Under the pieces are notes generated by a model. It saw only the letters and a program-made list of their open reading frames with translations. It searched no databases and was not told where the DNA came from. From NCBI GenBank assembly GCA_946406115.1, contig OX291557.1, positions 10,510,501 to 10,574,500 on the forward strand: a stretch of 64,000 bases of DNA. The letters run 5' to 3'. The DNA comes from Apoda limacodes. Its lineage: Eukaryota > Arthropoda > Insecta > Lepidoptera > Limacodidae. A program made the translations under genes and the position numbers. Positions 1-12,970 of this stretch are shown piece by piece; position 1 is the stretch's first letter, and every line of letters begins with the position of its first letter.

Positions 1-624
1 TTACTGTAAAGGTAAAAATGGCGATCTGATCGCTATCGAGCGATCTCTCCCAGATATATGTATACATACATACATACAACTTTGCGGAATATAAATACTA
101 ATTTTAATATCTTATTCTGATTTTTTCTATATATGTATATTAATCGTGTATTTTTAATTCTATGAAGATTCGTGTATTTATTAGATTTATAAAAAAGATA
201 CAGGTTCCAGAAAGTACGAGCAAATTTAAAACTGGTGTTTAATACCATAATTTTTTTTTTTGCGAAGGTGCTCTTGTTTATGAAAAATGCAGTTCAAATT
301 ACTATTTTATGATATCCAATAGCTTGTAAATTGTGAGTTCTTTTTACGTACAACGTTTACTTTTCACTTACGCAGTTCCCAGTTGACGTATTCACAAAAT
401 AGGCACCTACTTATAGTCTACTTATGACTTAGTCGATTTTAAGTACGTAGCTATCGCTATAAAGTTAGTGCGACTTTGTGGCTCCCTTTGAAATTCCTTG
501 AGCTTGCGTGTACATGACGTGTGCGTGCGGCAGGAAGGGCTTAGTACGCTTAGTATGTAGTGTACTTTCTGTACATAATTATTTTGTGCTTTTGTATTTG
601 ATTGTAACAAGTTATTTTTGTTAG
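1..624. other. Upstream intron or flank of the RELCH-like gene
   Basis: No coding exon is recognisable here. The first coding exon of the downstream gene opens after a pyrimidine-rich acceptor ending at 624, so this is probably an intron. Positions about 430-585 share blocks (CCTTTGAAATTCCTTGAG, CTTAGTATGTAGTG, TTCTGTAC) with about 13875-13955, so they are part of a dispersed repeat of unknown class. About 130-185 resembles 46735-46795. Confidence 0.4.
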
Positions 625-3600
625 AATTAGAAAAGAAGGTTCAAACACTAGTTCATTCGATCCAGCTATTTTGGGCGACAACAGTGTACGGAATTCTCCT
701 CTTCGTCGCAGCAGCGTAACGACGCTAGACGAAACGCTCAGTATAAATGACGCAGGCGAGTGGACACGGGTGCAATACGATTATAGCTCTATTGAAAATG
801 CAAGCAAGGATATGTGGATAGACAGGTAATTTAAATTACTACTGTTTTTTACATAGTTTTTTTCTAATGTACGAGATGTGTGAACATTTTTTATGTCATG
901 TAAAGTATGTTAATTTTTTGTTGGATGTACTGGTATTACCATTTGCTCGTTAATGAATAATATAAATAAAATCCGTCGGAAATATCTGCAGACCTCGCTG
1001 GAGTAAACTTCCCCTCGCGCTGCCCCGCACCTCGCACCGTGTTCGTACGTAATATAGTAAGTAAGCCAACGTAAGCGCCGACGCACTTGTATTATTATTC
1101 CCGCTTTTGCTAGTCGTAATGACATAAACTCAGGTCCGCAGATATATCCGACGGGTTGTATGTATGTATTAATGACGTCACGGATTTTATTCACCGAGAT
1201 TTTTAAGCACATCCACATCGTTACGTGGGAGACAGACACTTATCACCAACCACTTTAGTCCTTTAGTCCTACGTGAGAGGGGGTGAGTCCATCAGCGAAA
1301 CACTGCTTCTAATAGCACTGTATATTAACTCAGGTGGCTTTATATATGACTCATAAGTTATAAGTACTAGCTATTTATTAATAAGTAGTTAAATATAAGA
1401 CTAAGAACAGAATAATATACCCCTATGCCATTCTAGACCAACTATAAGGAAGTCAGGATTGGACACGGGGAAATTATGTTATTATGCATATATTTATTTA
1501 TAGATAAGTGATATAAACAAATATTTTTATTTTCATAGCAAAGATACAGTAAAAAAATTAACCCTGAGCCAATATTTTATACTTCTTATATAATTACTTC
1601 AGAACCGAAATGGTCGCGTACAGTGCGGTTTTAGAGAAACAACCTTCCGCGAACGTTTGGGTTGTGGAAATAGCTCCATACCAATTGCTCTAAGGACTAC
1701 AGTATGGGGTTCTTCAAAAAAGAAGTAATTAGATTTTTCAAGGGTAAGCAACGCGCGAGTGATGCCCTAGATGTTGCAAGCTTCCATAGGCTGCGGTGAC
1801 CGCTTACCATTAGGCGGACTGCAACCTTATTTGCCTCCTCAGTGGTATTTAAAAAAAAAACTCGTAATTTTCTAAATTTGCGTTTAGGGCCTCACTGCAA
1901 CATATTTAGTTTGTTCTTACTAAAACACGATGTTTTTAACTGTGCATGACTGAATTTGCATGAAGTACTTAAAAAGATTTAGCATTTTTTTTTTAGTTTT
2001 AGTGCCTCTCAAATGGTCCCAATGTAGCTTCTCTATTTCTTCTATCTTCAAAGCTAATTGACGAATTAAGAATCACATGTGGGCCCAAAATGTTATATAA
2101 TCTACTGATTTTTGTACCAGAAAATTATTTGACACAACTACCCTATCACCCTACCTTTGGTTTTAACGTGGGGATGCGTGGCATCCATGCGTTGGGACAC
2201 AGTACTTGCCGGGTAACTTCCAACGCTTGCGCCAGCGTTAAGGCCAACGCTTGCGCCAGCGTTAAGGCCAACGCTTTTCGTCTATCTTCATTTTGCGCGA
2301 ACAGCCTAGGGCCAACGTGTGGAGCCGGGGTTACGCTTTGTGTACCGGGCTGTACTTGCATAACATAATCACACGTGTTACTTCTAAGGCAGAAACTTAA
2401 AATAATAAAATAAAGTAATGGCCTATCCATACTTATAGTGGAATATACATTATAAAACCGTGTTAAATATGTTAAAATACGGAATATTTCTGACTACCCA
2501 CATGAGAGTTTATCTCCTTTTTTAAGAATATAAAATTTTATATTATTCCATAGCGGCTTACCCAACAATTTGAAGGAATCAATACTTAATTGGTGCTGCG
2601 AAACGTTAAACTTGGAAGAACCCTTATCCAACGACCTTCTATCGGAGTTGATGAACTGTGATAAGCCTATAAGTCTTTCTGGTCTGCTGACCTTAGTTGC
2701 TGATACTATGCCTAAGGTAAGTGAAATTTACTGTATTAGTGTGAGTAAAAAACGCGATATGTATTTGTCATGTGTGTCTATATGTTTGAAAACAGCTTGA
2801 GACATATAAGAGTATTTTAATAAGACGTTGTTCTGCCCCTTCTGCAAGGTGGCGCGATGAGTTTGATTTTTCCCTTTATAAGAAAGCCTGGTCAGAAGAA
2901 GTAGTTTGCAAGTTAGCCAATGATCACTTCCGTGTAAGCTTATATAATGGTTTCAGTTTGAAATAAAATTTATTGATAACTCGAACACAGCGTCCACCTT
3001 ACATATACAAAATTTGTGCTTTTTTCGGTACTTAGCCAACATATATTGTGGATATGAGCGATTTTGGTCCTTTAAGATTTTGTTAACAATTTGACACAGC
3101 CTATCGCACTTTTTTAAAAACCCTAAAAGCCAAATCGGTTCACTTAACCACGTTCTTAACTTATGCTCTTAACAGCATTACCTATATTTTTATTTATACA
3201 GAAGATATTTGATAAACTACGAAATAAAATATAAAACAACAGGAAACCTCGGGTAATTCTCTAGTGATGATAGAAGATAGCCTACTAAGAGCGCGCCGAT
3301 TTCTGTTCCTTTCGTTTCCATACTTTACGATCTGCCTAGGCATATTGTAAAACGGCGAATTATACGAATTGCCTGCGTCATATACATACGCTTATTTTTT
3401 TAATGTCTGCTGATATAATATTTCTCTTGAAATAAGGTTCATCAGAATATTGAATATCTCTCTTGAAATAAGGTTCACCAAACCTTTTGTTTTGCGTGCA
3501 GGTGATTCCACACACATTAGTGGCTCGTAGGTGTGAATACGCAGCCCTTTTAGCTGCTTGCGCGTCGCTCCTGCCTCCGGGAGACAGTCGCCGCGCGCGC

Positions 3601-6600
3601 ACTCTTCAGGCTTTGTTTACTCTTGTCAAGAAACCGGAGCCGAGCGATGCGAGAGCCATCTGTGAAGGTCTGTACAGGTATAATAATAAACATATTCAAA
3701 TATTATTTGCTGACGTAAACTTTTTAATTAGTTTCTATTTACTAAATATTGAGTATTGATACATTTCTATATATTTATTTTTACATTTAAAAATATTATG
3801 TAAAATAAGAGATTTTTTTAAATGATAGGGATTTATTATTTAGAAGTTTATAAAAGCCAAAAATCTTTTAGGTTTTTGGCTTTTTTGTCTGTGTTTTAGT
3901 TATGTTATTAACAACGACGCAAGAAATACTCTATGGATTTTTATGTAGTTTTAATAGCTTAAGGTTCAACTTTTATAATATTTGCGGCGTTTCATCTGAA
4001 TCCGTTAAGTAAAACTGAAGATATGGTGCATAATCCGCAAAGTAAAAGGTTGTGATCAATATAAAAATCAAAGCAATAATACACATATCTTAAATCTCTA
4101 CTTATTTAACAAAATTAAAGTAACAAAATGACATTCACGCAGACAAAGTCGCGGACATCAGCTAGTATTTAGATTAAAAAAGAACTATAATCGCAGAGCT
4201 AGGCAGAGCGCAAATCTATGCTTTAAACTGACATCTAAATTTATACTACTAAGTTGGCCCGCCTGATGTTGAGTTAGGACGCCTGTAACAACTTTATTTT
4301 CTTTTTAGCCACATGTCTAGTTGTAAAGTGGGGTGGAAGCGGGGAAGTTCTGTCATCAGTTGCCGAATTGCTAACATCTCGATCATCAGAACGTAGAATT
4401 TTGGCGAGTCAGATATGCGTAGCGATAGCTCCATACGTGCCAATAGAGCTTTGCACTTCCCTTCTACTCAGCTTGGTAATGCTTATGTGTGAATCGAGTG
4501 AAGTGGAGATCAGAAGTCTGGGCTTGAAAGCCTCCTGTCTTATATGTCTCGTAGCTGAACACAAATATGGACAGTTGGAGAATCTCATGTTCAATTTTCT
4601 AAAGGATCCAGTTGAAAATAATGTCAAAAATGCTGTTAATATCTTTGCACCTGTTTTGGCGAGGACGTCATTGATTGCGGGTAAGCAGAGTTTTGAGAAT
4701 TTGTGATAAATGAATTAATTGGGGGTATAAAGATAAATTGTCTATATTAAATTTAATTTTGTTTTCGTTTGTATTCTTACAATAATTTACATTTCATTAA
4801 GCTGTAATTTTATTATTATATTAGGGCTGAAATTAGCAATTTTGTAATATAAATAATAATAGAAAATATGAATTTTTTTTTTAATATATATTATATTAGA
4901 GTAGGTAGGTAGGGTAAGGATTTTATATATTTATATTTCGCGCTATACGTTGAATTTTTGCTGCTTTGTGGCCGCTCTTAATGACGGTTTAATATATTTT
5001 TTATGTAAGTAACTAGAAAATATTCTTCAATGCGGAGGTCAAATTGACTGTATTAAGTCGGCTCCGTGGCTCAGTGGGTAATGAACCGACTGCTAAATCG
5101 AGAGGCATGGGTTCGATTTCCGCATAAGACAAGCATTTATTATATGTGTGTTTGTCTTGAAACTGGGTGTTTTCCATCTATAATATGTATGTATTTACAA
5201 AAAATAGTATCTTTATTTTTTTACTCAAAATTTCTACCACAATTACATCAATTTAAATTATTTTTACCTGACTACGGAAGGTTATATAACAAAATCTATT
5301 TATTTTTTACAGGAAAATTCTCTTCAGACCTACACAGTCGCATAATGTCAAATTTCGTCAAAACAATCAATGAAAACGATTGGAAAAGTGTTGTTATACA
5401 TTTAGATGTGATAAGAGTGTTAATTTTAGCTAAATTGGCCTACGTAGTTAATGTACAAATAGTAAGAGATGTTACCTTAAATAACTGTGATATGCAAACA
5501 ATTAATCTTCAAGAAGTACCATTGGAAAGTGATCGAGACTATTTTATAGATTTACCATGTTATGTGAATGGTAGTGTGGATGTTAAAATATTGTTAGCGG
5601 CTATGAATTATTTATTAAAAGAGAAGCCAGAAGTCAGATGGAAGGAGTTAACTTGGTTCATTGATGGGTAAGTATTCAAACCGTCCGTTTTCGACTTGGG
5701 AGTTGTTCACATTAATAGCAATGTCCAAGAGAAAATGTGTTGTTAATTTAAATCAGCGCCATCTAGCGAAAGCGTGTTGCACCTCAGGTAGGGTAGGGTT
5801 TCGTAGGGATGTTGAAAGTACATACTTTTCAAAACATTTGCTGAAGTGACTTCTAATATGCTATAAGTCGCGCCACGTAAGTTGAACCATGCGCAGTAAC
5901 ACATTTTCGGGTCCATTGAGGTGGGGAATGCGGTGCGACGCGAGGGGCAGCGCGTAACCATAGCAACACAGGCCCTAGGGTACAATCACGCACTTAAGTT
6001 TTGAAAGTTGGAACTTCTGGCTCAAGTTTATGCCAATTCAAAATTATGTAGAAATTGTCATGCCGTTACCAATAAGTCACAGTAATTAAAAATCGTTTAC
6101 AACTTTTAACCCCTTGGTGTTTTATGAAATTCTTATTTTAGTACTGTTATATTTTATTAAACATAACGGCCACTTCCCAAGCCAATGTTGTTCAAAAAGT
6201 ACAATAACTTGTAAGGTGATCCGATGTTACGTATTTATAACAAGTCTAGTTAAACAGGACGTATTTAACATAAATTTTTTTTTAACATATTCACTTCATA
6301 AGATATAATTACTGGGTACATGAGACGTAATAACTGTCGTCTAGAGCGGCAGGCGCAGCGCAGTGCCAGACAGTAACACACACAAATACACAGTATGTAT
6401 AGTATACCTTTCGAAAATCTACTGTTTAGTACATTGATATATACACTCTGTTAAAATAATAGGTATAACATAAGCAAGTGAATCCGTTCCGATCATGATC
6501 CGACTTCATACGACAGCTCACGAACTTTAGTTTCGACGAGCCGAAGTTTCATCCAGTTTTTGGCTGAGACCATAATTTGCAGGCGAAATTAGCCAAAACC

Positions 6601-9600
6601 GAAATTTGTCTTACCCTTATACAATCTATATATGTACATTATAATAAGAATTTTCAGAAAAAAAAAAAAAAAAATTAAGTCATAATGCTTCACAATTAAT
6701 GTAATTTGATGTTTGTTTTAACAGCGCAAAACAAATCCTGGAAGTCGCAACGTCCAGCAGCATTACATTTGGATATCCAGCAATATATGAGAGACTTATC
6801 ACTTTATTTTATGGATATGTTGAAAATTTCGGCGTGCATTTCACATCAGCCATATTGAAACCCATATTTATGGATATTATTGTGGATTTAGAACAAAAAA
6901 TGGAGAAACTTCATTCTGTGAATGTGGATAGTACAATAGTAGTTGGTATTTATCTAGTGGCCATATTACCTGCATTTGAAGATAAATTGCAACATGGCGA
7001 GTTTTTACAAAAGTAAGTTTTTAATGACACAGGATTTTTTCGAACTAATCTGTTAAAACTGGGCTCAGTGGGTAATAAACCCGACTGCTGAATCAAGGGC
7101 GTGGGTTGGATTCCCGCACAAGACAAACATTTATTATTTGTATTTGTCTTGAGACTGTGTTTTATATGTATAAAATGTATGTTTTTACAAAAAAAGGCAT
7201 AAGTATTTGTATCCGTTATCTGGTATCCATAGTACAAGCTTTCTTAGTTTGGGACCAGACGTTGCTGTGTGTAATGTCCTAAAATATATTTTATTATTAT
7301 TTTATCTTCATCTGCTGGTTTCAGATGGGTTCTGTACAGCAGCATACGAGGGCTTCCTATAAAAATGTTGTCCATACCATTAAAATGGGTGGCAAAACAA
7401 AAAAATGAATCTCTTGAGTTCTATTTACATCATCTACTGGAATGTAAGTAGTTTTTTATAATTTTAATAAACTTGTTAGTAAAGTGAAATAAGTAAATAT
7501 TGCATAAAAACATGTTACTTTGATATAAAATAATATAGATGAACAAGGTAACGCTACGCTTCATTTTGAATCTTATTATAACATCATTTTGTAACACTAA
7601 ATTGAATAAGATATTTATCACCATTGTAATATAAATTACAACGTGATAAAAGTATTGGATTTTATACGAGGTAATTTAAAATTGCAATATATTGTAATTG
7701 AATGGAATTGTATTGTTTTAAGAGAGAGTATTGTATTGTTCCATTTTTTCTATGGCATAAAACTACTCTTAACATTTTTTTGCTTTTACCATTTCCTAAA
7801 TAAAAATTAAATTTTAAATAGTTATAGTTTTTATGTCATCTTTTGGTATTAATAAAGTATTTTAGAGCTCTAAAGTGGGTAAGCCTCGGCTTCGTCCACA
7901 GTGGTCATTTTCTCATGTTTCTGATCGTCGCCGAATTCCATTTGGTCACAAATACCTCCGTAGAGGTACAGTCAGGGTCTCCACCGCTTTGTCAGGCTTG
8001 GGCAAGAATCGGGCTGGCGACGCGCGGAAGCTGTGAATTATTCTTACCGAAGACCGACCAAGCGGCGGTGATCTTAACTGCACCTCCTCTAATATTGCAT
8101 TCATATAAATAGCTATTTCCTCATTAGCCTCATATTTGAACCATATAGATTTGGACCATAGTCCACACGCGGGCCCAATGTGGATTGTGGACTTTACATA
8201 TGTCTTTTTTTGGCGCATGCAGGTTTCCTCACGATGTTTTCCTCCACCGAATAGCCAGTGGTGTGAATAATCAATGTACTTAGAAAATGAAGAAAAAGAC
8301 TCATTGGTTCATTGATGATACATGGCTTCAGGACGCAAGGTAAAATCGAAACCGCTCGGCCACCACCGACTAGCTATTTATGCGACAGTTAAATGCCAAA
8401 TTTCGTGCAATTCCATTTAATGCAAAAAGCATACCATACAACATACAACCACAACAAAAAGGGGTAATTTTTAGGTAAATTACGCGCAAAAAAAAATATC
8501 AGTGCCATCTAGCGAGAGCGTATCGCAACTTACTTTTCAGTGCGGTTTGGTTGTGCTGTAATGTTATATATAATACATACTTTTCGAAACATCTTGCTAA
8601 AATAAAACTAGTATGAAGTTTTGATTTCTTAATTTGAAAAAGGTAATTACTGGAGTATAAAAAAATATATTTTTGTTTCGTCAGTAACAAACAGTAGCTG
8701 TCAAAGTTCGAGTGGGGCAGCTATCCGTTCGTACATCAGCGGATTGATCACTGAACTAATGAATGTGACCGAAGTCAGTGACGAATGTATAGAGAGACAT
8801 CTGTTACCTACCGCTATGGCGCTCTTACCCGATGACCACGAGTGAGTTGAATATTTACGTTTTTTTTACTCCAGAATAAGTAAAAAATTTTCGAATTGCC
8901 ATTTTTTAGTGTACGTGTAGGCCCCGTATACTGCCCACTAACGTACCCAAGTGTTTTTTTTTAAAATCATGATATGTATTTCTTTCACTACTGGAGTACT
9001 ATTTTTGTTATATGCGAAAATCGAAAGAAAAATGTATGCAACGAAGTCTGGCTTCTCGAAACACGTGAAAGTACTTTATTAATTTTATAAATTTTATTTT
9101 CGAATTCACGAATCTGGCGTAGACTTTTTGCACTAAGCTACCTAGCAGGAAAATACCTTAAATGATTGCTGTTTTTAACAGATCAGTGCGCGAAGTAGCC
9201 ATCACTGCATGGGGCGCGGTCACAAGGGTATGTGTGACACGAGGTCTCGACTGTGAGATCCGATGTTGGTCCCCGATAGAGGAACTTCTTTCGGGGCCTA
9301 GACCATTGACACAGAAGGAGGCATTGCGAACTGCCGAGGCCTTAGCGTTGCTTGTCTTGCCCACGGCTGACCACGCTGTTTTATCAGAAAAAGGTATGCT
9401 GAATGTTGACTAAGAAGATAATAATTTAATTTATTCACCAAAAATTATAATTTAAAATAAAATAAGTAGAAAATTTCAATACTTCATAGGACACCTACCT
9501 ATAGGATAAATACAAAGCCATTTTGGTGGTTTACCACCTGTCGCGCAAAATGAAGATCTCCGTCCCCTAAATTACGATGTGGGTGTGTTTCCAGCTAGTT

Positions 9601-10962
9601 ATCTCCATCTGTGGATTAAGCTCGTGACCTTATTACACATACATACATCATAATATCCAGAGACAATAATTATATTAAAATTGTTTTCTATATAGTCTAT
9701 AATTTTCAGCGGTATCGCTTCTGTGTCTACTGGCACAATGTGATGCTCAGTCCCTTTCTGGCGAGTGTCTGTCAGCGCTCACTCCGGGCCTTCAGCTAGC
9801 GGCCCATCACGCGAGATCACATCCAGCTTTGCTACCAGCCCTCAGGTAATTATATCAAACCCTGACCATTTGATACAAAAAACGTTGGAATTGTGGCTAC
9901 AAACATATGCGCGAAAACTTTTGCGTGTTATATGCAAGGTCACAGGATCATTACAGAGGGGCGGCGGGTTCGACTCCAGTCCAGTATAGCGAGTATAGCT
10001 AACGGTCGCCATCGCACAATAATTACAATGTCGCTGAAACGATGCTCCTGAGTGAGAGTACCGGAGACGTACCTTCATACCGCACCTCAACGTTGTTCAT
10101 ATGCTCCTATTGAGTACGATTTGTTCAAATTTCAGCTGGACGTGTAGCCACGATCACGGTCGGTGAGCAGCACGGCTTGCGTTTTTCACATTTGCTCTAA
10201 CGATTTTTTTTATACCACAGAGTTGGCAAACAAACTTACGGTCCGCCTGATGGCAAGCGGTCATCGCAGCCTTATGGACTTTTGCTACACCAGGGGCATT
10301 ACTCGCCTAGAATTCTAATCACCATTTTTTGAGGAACCCCATACTATAAAAAACTTTGGTTCCGCTCATTCATTGACCAAGCGTTTGTGGTAGGAAGTTC
10401 CTCTTAAAAAGCGCTGTGCGTGACCATTTAGGTTCGAAGGTGTGAGGTTGAATTCCCTGCCGAAAATAGCCGTGGGCATCATTTCCTCAGAATATATCCT
10501 ATTGTACAAGCTGTAGAACATATACAGGGAGGCAAACTCTTTCATCAGAGTTAAGGGTTCCATGCGGCTTGTGAGTTTTTTTTAGTGTTTATTATTTATT
10601 TACAATGACAATATCCAGCGACAATAGTAGCAATTCACAATACAATGATAATATTGTACCTACTGTTCATAAGAAACAAATAAATGTAAACAGTGACTTA
10701 AAACAACTTTATACCTTATTTGATGATCAACAGGAAGTTAGAAGAAACTGTTCAAGTGCCATCTTTATCTCAATACAAGCCAGCAGTAGAGGCGCTCTTA
10801 CACAACGTAACTGGCACACCAATGACTTCCGAACTCTACAGAGAACCGCCACGGACGTCCACAAACCTAAACACTGCACACGAGGTCGGAAGAAGAGTCA
10901 CCCAAATGTTCCAGTCGAAAACTAATATGAACTTACAAAATATATTTAAAAAGAAAACGTAA
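625..10962 (+). CDS. RELCH: RELCH-like protein (LisH/HEAT-repeat, Rab11-binding), 3' twelve exons, partial
   Basis: Exons: 625-825, 2554-2716, 2796-2933, 3502-3667, 4309-4680, 5313-5667, 6725-7012, 7325-7443, 8685-8841, 9182-9393, 9710-9845, 10734-10962 (stop TAA). All have AG/GT borders and all phases close, giving about 844 residues. Vertebrate RELCH (KIAA1468) is about 1200 aa, so the N-terminal LisH and coiled-coil part lies before the window. The protein is alpha-helical and HEAT-like; diagnostic stretches are FTLVKKPEPSDAR and RRILASQICVAIAPYVP in exons 4-5 and SVREVAITAWGAV in exons 9-10, which follow the order of the human HEAT region. The family bridges Rab11 recycling endosomes and OSBP at the trans-Golgi for cholesterol transfer (known for the vertebrate protein). 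The donor at 3667 (GAAG|GTCTGT) is chosen over 3677 because only it keeps frame. The first exon start is inferred. Introns hold SINE and LINE copies. The family call comes from remembered similarity, not a search. Confidence 0.82.
1590..1860 (+). mobile_element. CR1/Zenon-type LINE, 3' end fragment
   Basis: Reading + strand in broken frames gives the terminal residues of the LINE reverse transcriptase (LEPKW, then FFKKEVIRFFKG), followed by the family's stereotyped 3' tail (ACGCGCGAGTGATGCC, GGTGACCGCTTACCAT, GTGGTAT and an A run). The same tail recurs at about ten sites in this window. It lies in the first visible RELCH intron. The family name rests on recalled lepidopteran CR1/Zenon sequences. 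Confidence 0.75.
2220..2275. repeat. 24-bp tandem repeat with an internal palindrome
   Basis: A 24-base unit starting CCAACGCTTGCGCCAGCG is repeated exactly at 2220-2243 and 2244-2267, with a partial third copy to 2275. Each unit holds AACGCT/AGCGTT arms around TGCGCC, so each can fold into a hairpin. Both strands are open here, but only as a by-product of the repeat length. It is intronic in the RELCH-like gene. Confidence 0.8.
5056..5240 (+). mobile_element. tRNA-derived SINE
   Basis: The head has A-box-like TGGCTCAGTGGG and B-box GGGTTCGATTTCC, as in a tRNA-derived pol III promoter. It is followed by the shared body (ACAAGCATTTATTATATGTG, TTGTCTTGAAACTGGGTG, ATGTATGTATTTACAAAAAA). The copy sits in the intron before the RELCH exon at 5313. 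Other copies are at 7058, 12703, 21095 (-) and 35020 (-). Confidence 0.8.
7058..7305 (+). mobile_element. tRNA-derived SINE, near full length
   Basis: The head carries GGCTCAGTGGG and a degraded B box (GGGTTGGATTCCC), then the common body and the 3' part ending GGACCAGACGTTGCTGTG and TGTAATGTCCTAAAATAT. It is the same family as 12703-12970. It lies in the RELCH intron 7013-7324, filling most of it. Confidence 0.8.
7940..8385. repeat. Dispersed lepidopteran repeat, probably a LINE 3' region
   Basis: The block contains ACACGCGGGCCCAATGTGG and GGTTTCCTCACGATGTTTTC, word pairs I associate with the 3' ends of abundant lepidopteran non-LTR elements, ending at CGGCCACCACCGACTA. Both strands have chance ORFs over 7946-8218. 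It is intronic in the RELCH-like gene. The class is not certain. Confidence 0.5.
10208..10576 (-). mobile_element. CR1/Zenon-type LINE, 3' fragment, inverted
   Basis: This is the complement of the stereotyped CR1 tail: TATACCAC, GGTCCGCCTGATGGCAAGCG, then sequence matching the C-terminal reverse-transcriptase region (GAGGTTGAATTC, ATACAGGGAGGCAAACTC). It is truncated and mutated, and lies in the last RELCH intron just before the terminal exon. Confidence 0.75.
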
Positions 10963-11999
10963 TTTACATATTCTGACCATTACAGTTAATGAAATTTAAA
11001 AAAAAAAAAGATATTCACAAACTGCCCAATAAAGGTTAGATTCAAAACTGAAGCATCTAAAACTAAGCCAGTTAAGTGTCAAATACACACATTTACATTC
11101 ATAGTAAGCTTCCTTGAACCCTAACGCAAATGGAGACTTAATTCGGCGGCTCACTTAAGCACATATGGCTTTACTTGTAATTTATGATTGTGTTAAGTCT
11201 CATCCTAAGGCTTAATGCTATATCTTTTTGTATTCGTATAAGTTTACATAGATACATAACTCCTAAAAATCAGGGTTAAAAAAATATTTTAGGTAGTACG
11301 AACTCCTGAAATTACTTCAGGGGGCTTCGAACAAAAGCATTTCCGAAATTTGGGGGTTAAACCCCCTAAATACCTTTCTAATTTACTCTTTGTAGAAAAA
11401 ATATAATCGTAAATATAGTTTATATTTGGTATATAGTAGCTAAACCAATAAAAACATAAATAGGCTTCACATAATAATTTAGTATAATATTTTTCGAATA
11501 GGATTAAATAAATGAAACCGAAGCATTCCTGAATAATATAAAAAATAAATAACAACTAACAAAAATAGTTGTAGGTACTTATCTGAAAATACCATTAATT
11601 ATTTATTAATATAAACTGCTGGGTTTTTAAGTATAAAATGCTTATCTTATTATATTTTTTTTACATACTAATAAAATTAGAAAATAAAAAAGTAATTGTA
11701 AATAAACAGGTCTGTTATCTGTTACATACCTACATAAAATACTTGTAATATCTTAATTAATAAAAAAATATTTTTTATATATTCACTGGTACTAATTCAA
11801 AGTAAAATTATTAAAATTAAATAAAAAACACTTTTGAATCATCAAAAATGATATGTGAGGATTTGTAAGTTTTATTAAATATTAAAAACTATTTGATATA
11901 TATGTATGTTACATGATAATACAATTTTATAATAATTAATATATGCTAAAAGTCTTTGCTTGTGTATCTAATACCTTTAAACGAGCAATTCTTATATAT
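10963..11999. other. RELCH 3' UTR and AT-rich intergenic DNA
   Basis: After the RELCH stop there is a short AT-rich 3' UTR with a poly(A) signal at 11028. Beyond it the sequence is very AT-rich with no recognisable gene. The minus-strand ORF at 11289-11555 is low-complexity and Phe/Tyr-rich, as expected from AT-rich noise. Confidence 0.5.
11028..11033 (+). terminator. Poly(A) signal of the RELCH-like gene
   Basis: AATAAA lies 65 bases after the stop codon at 10960-10962. It is the first canonical hexamer downstream and is placed as expected for a short insect 3' UTR. Confidence 0.6.
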
Positions 12000-12329
12000 G
12001 TGTATGTATATATATATAGATATATAATCTGAATCTCGGAAACGGCTCCAACTATTTTCATGAAATTTGGTATTAAGGGGGTTTCAGAGGCGATAAACCG
12101 ATCTAGCTAGGTTTCATTTTTAGAAAACGTCGTTTTATCTGTGTTTTTAGATATACTGAAAAATATGACTCTTCCTGACATTTATTGGCGAGTAGTAATA
12201 CTATTATTTTTACCGACACAACAACACTAAAGCTACTTGATAATAGATGGCGTGGTTAAGCAACACTAAAGCTACTTGAGAAAAGGTGGCGTTGTAAAAA
12301 AAACGAGCAAAGCTCGGTCCCCAGGTACT
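12000..12329 (+). mobile_element. Helitron-like or other non-autonomous repeat with 3' hairpin
   Basis: A block starting near AATCTCGGAAACGGCTCC has the usual lepidopteran wording (TTCATGAAATTTGGTATTAA) and ends with a CGAGC-AAA-GCTCG hairpin (12304-12316) followed by GTCCCCAGGTACT. A hairpin about 12 bases before the end is typical of Helitron 3' ends, but the exact terminus and superfamily are uncertain. A direct repeat CAACACTAAAGCTACTTGA occurs twice (12221 and 12262). Confidence 0.5.
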
Positions 12330-12702
12330 AAATAAAATTAGGACTAAGAAATTGTACACTCACAATGACATTTTTCAGCCAGATTAAATCTAGAAAAATA
12401 ATTAAGGCACTGATCCGTAAAGTAAACAGGTCTTTTGATAACTAGGTATTTGTTTTAACAACCCACGTCCGCGGTTATGCCTATCCTATATACATTATAA
12501 TAGCTGGCCAGAAATCATATCTATAATTAATCTAAAAAAAATAAGGTACTTAAAAAACACTATGGTTTTTGTTTTCCGTTTGATTTCTAAACTTTGGTAA
12601 ACCATCCTCTTGGTCAAAGGTAAAGGTCTCAAAGAAACATCATAAAATATTGTACTTGTTGTATATTTACGATGTTTTGGTTGTTGTTGACATAATAAAC
12701 TC

Positions 12703-12970
12703 CCTCACAGCCTAGTTAGTAGTGTAGCTAGCTGCTGTGCAGAGGGTGTGGGTTCGATTCCCGCGCTGAACAAACATTCATATGATGAAACATCTGTTAT
12801 TCTCTTGAGTCTGGGTGTATTTATGTATGCTATGTATTTACAAAAAAATAATAATTTGTATGTATTTATTTGAATCCGTTGTCTGGTACCCATAACACAA
12901 GCTTTACTTACTTTGTGACCAGACGGCGCTGTGCGTAATGTCCAAAAATATTTATAATTTTTTTAATAAT
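12703..12970 (+). mobile_element. tRNA-derived SINE, full length
   Basis: A near-perfect B box (GGGTTCGATTCCC), the body with TTGAGTCTGGGTGT and TATGTATTTACAAAAAA, and the 3' part CTTTGTGACCAGACGGCGCT then GTAATGTCC are all present. Its 3' end is A/T-rich with no clear target duplication. Confidence 0.8.

Noticed and set aside
2090..2430. Opposed ORFs over 2090-2430 as coding
   Set aside because: They arise from the 24-bp tandem repeat, whose length is a multiple of three, and lie in an intron.
5061..5130. A functional tRNA gene
   Set aside because: A and B boxes are present, but the sequence does not fold as a complete tRNA by eye and continues into the shared SINE body.
7843..8218. Overlapping ORFs on both strands in a RELCH intron
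   Set aside because: The block is a dispersed repeat with LINE-like 3' words, and the ORFs have no family match.
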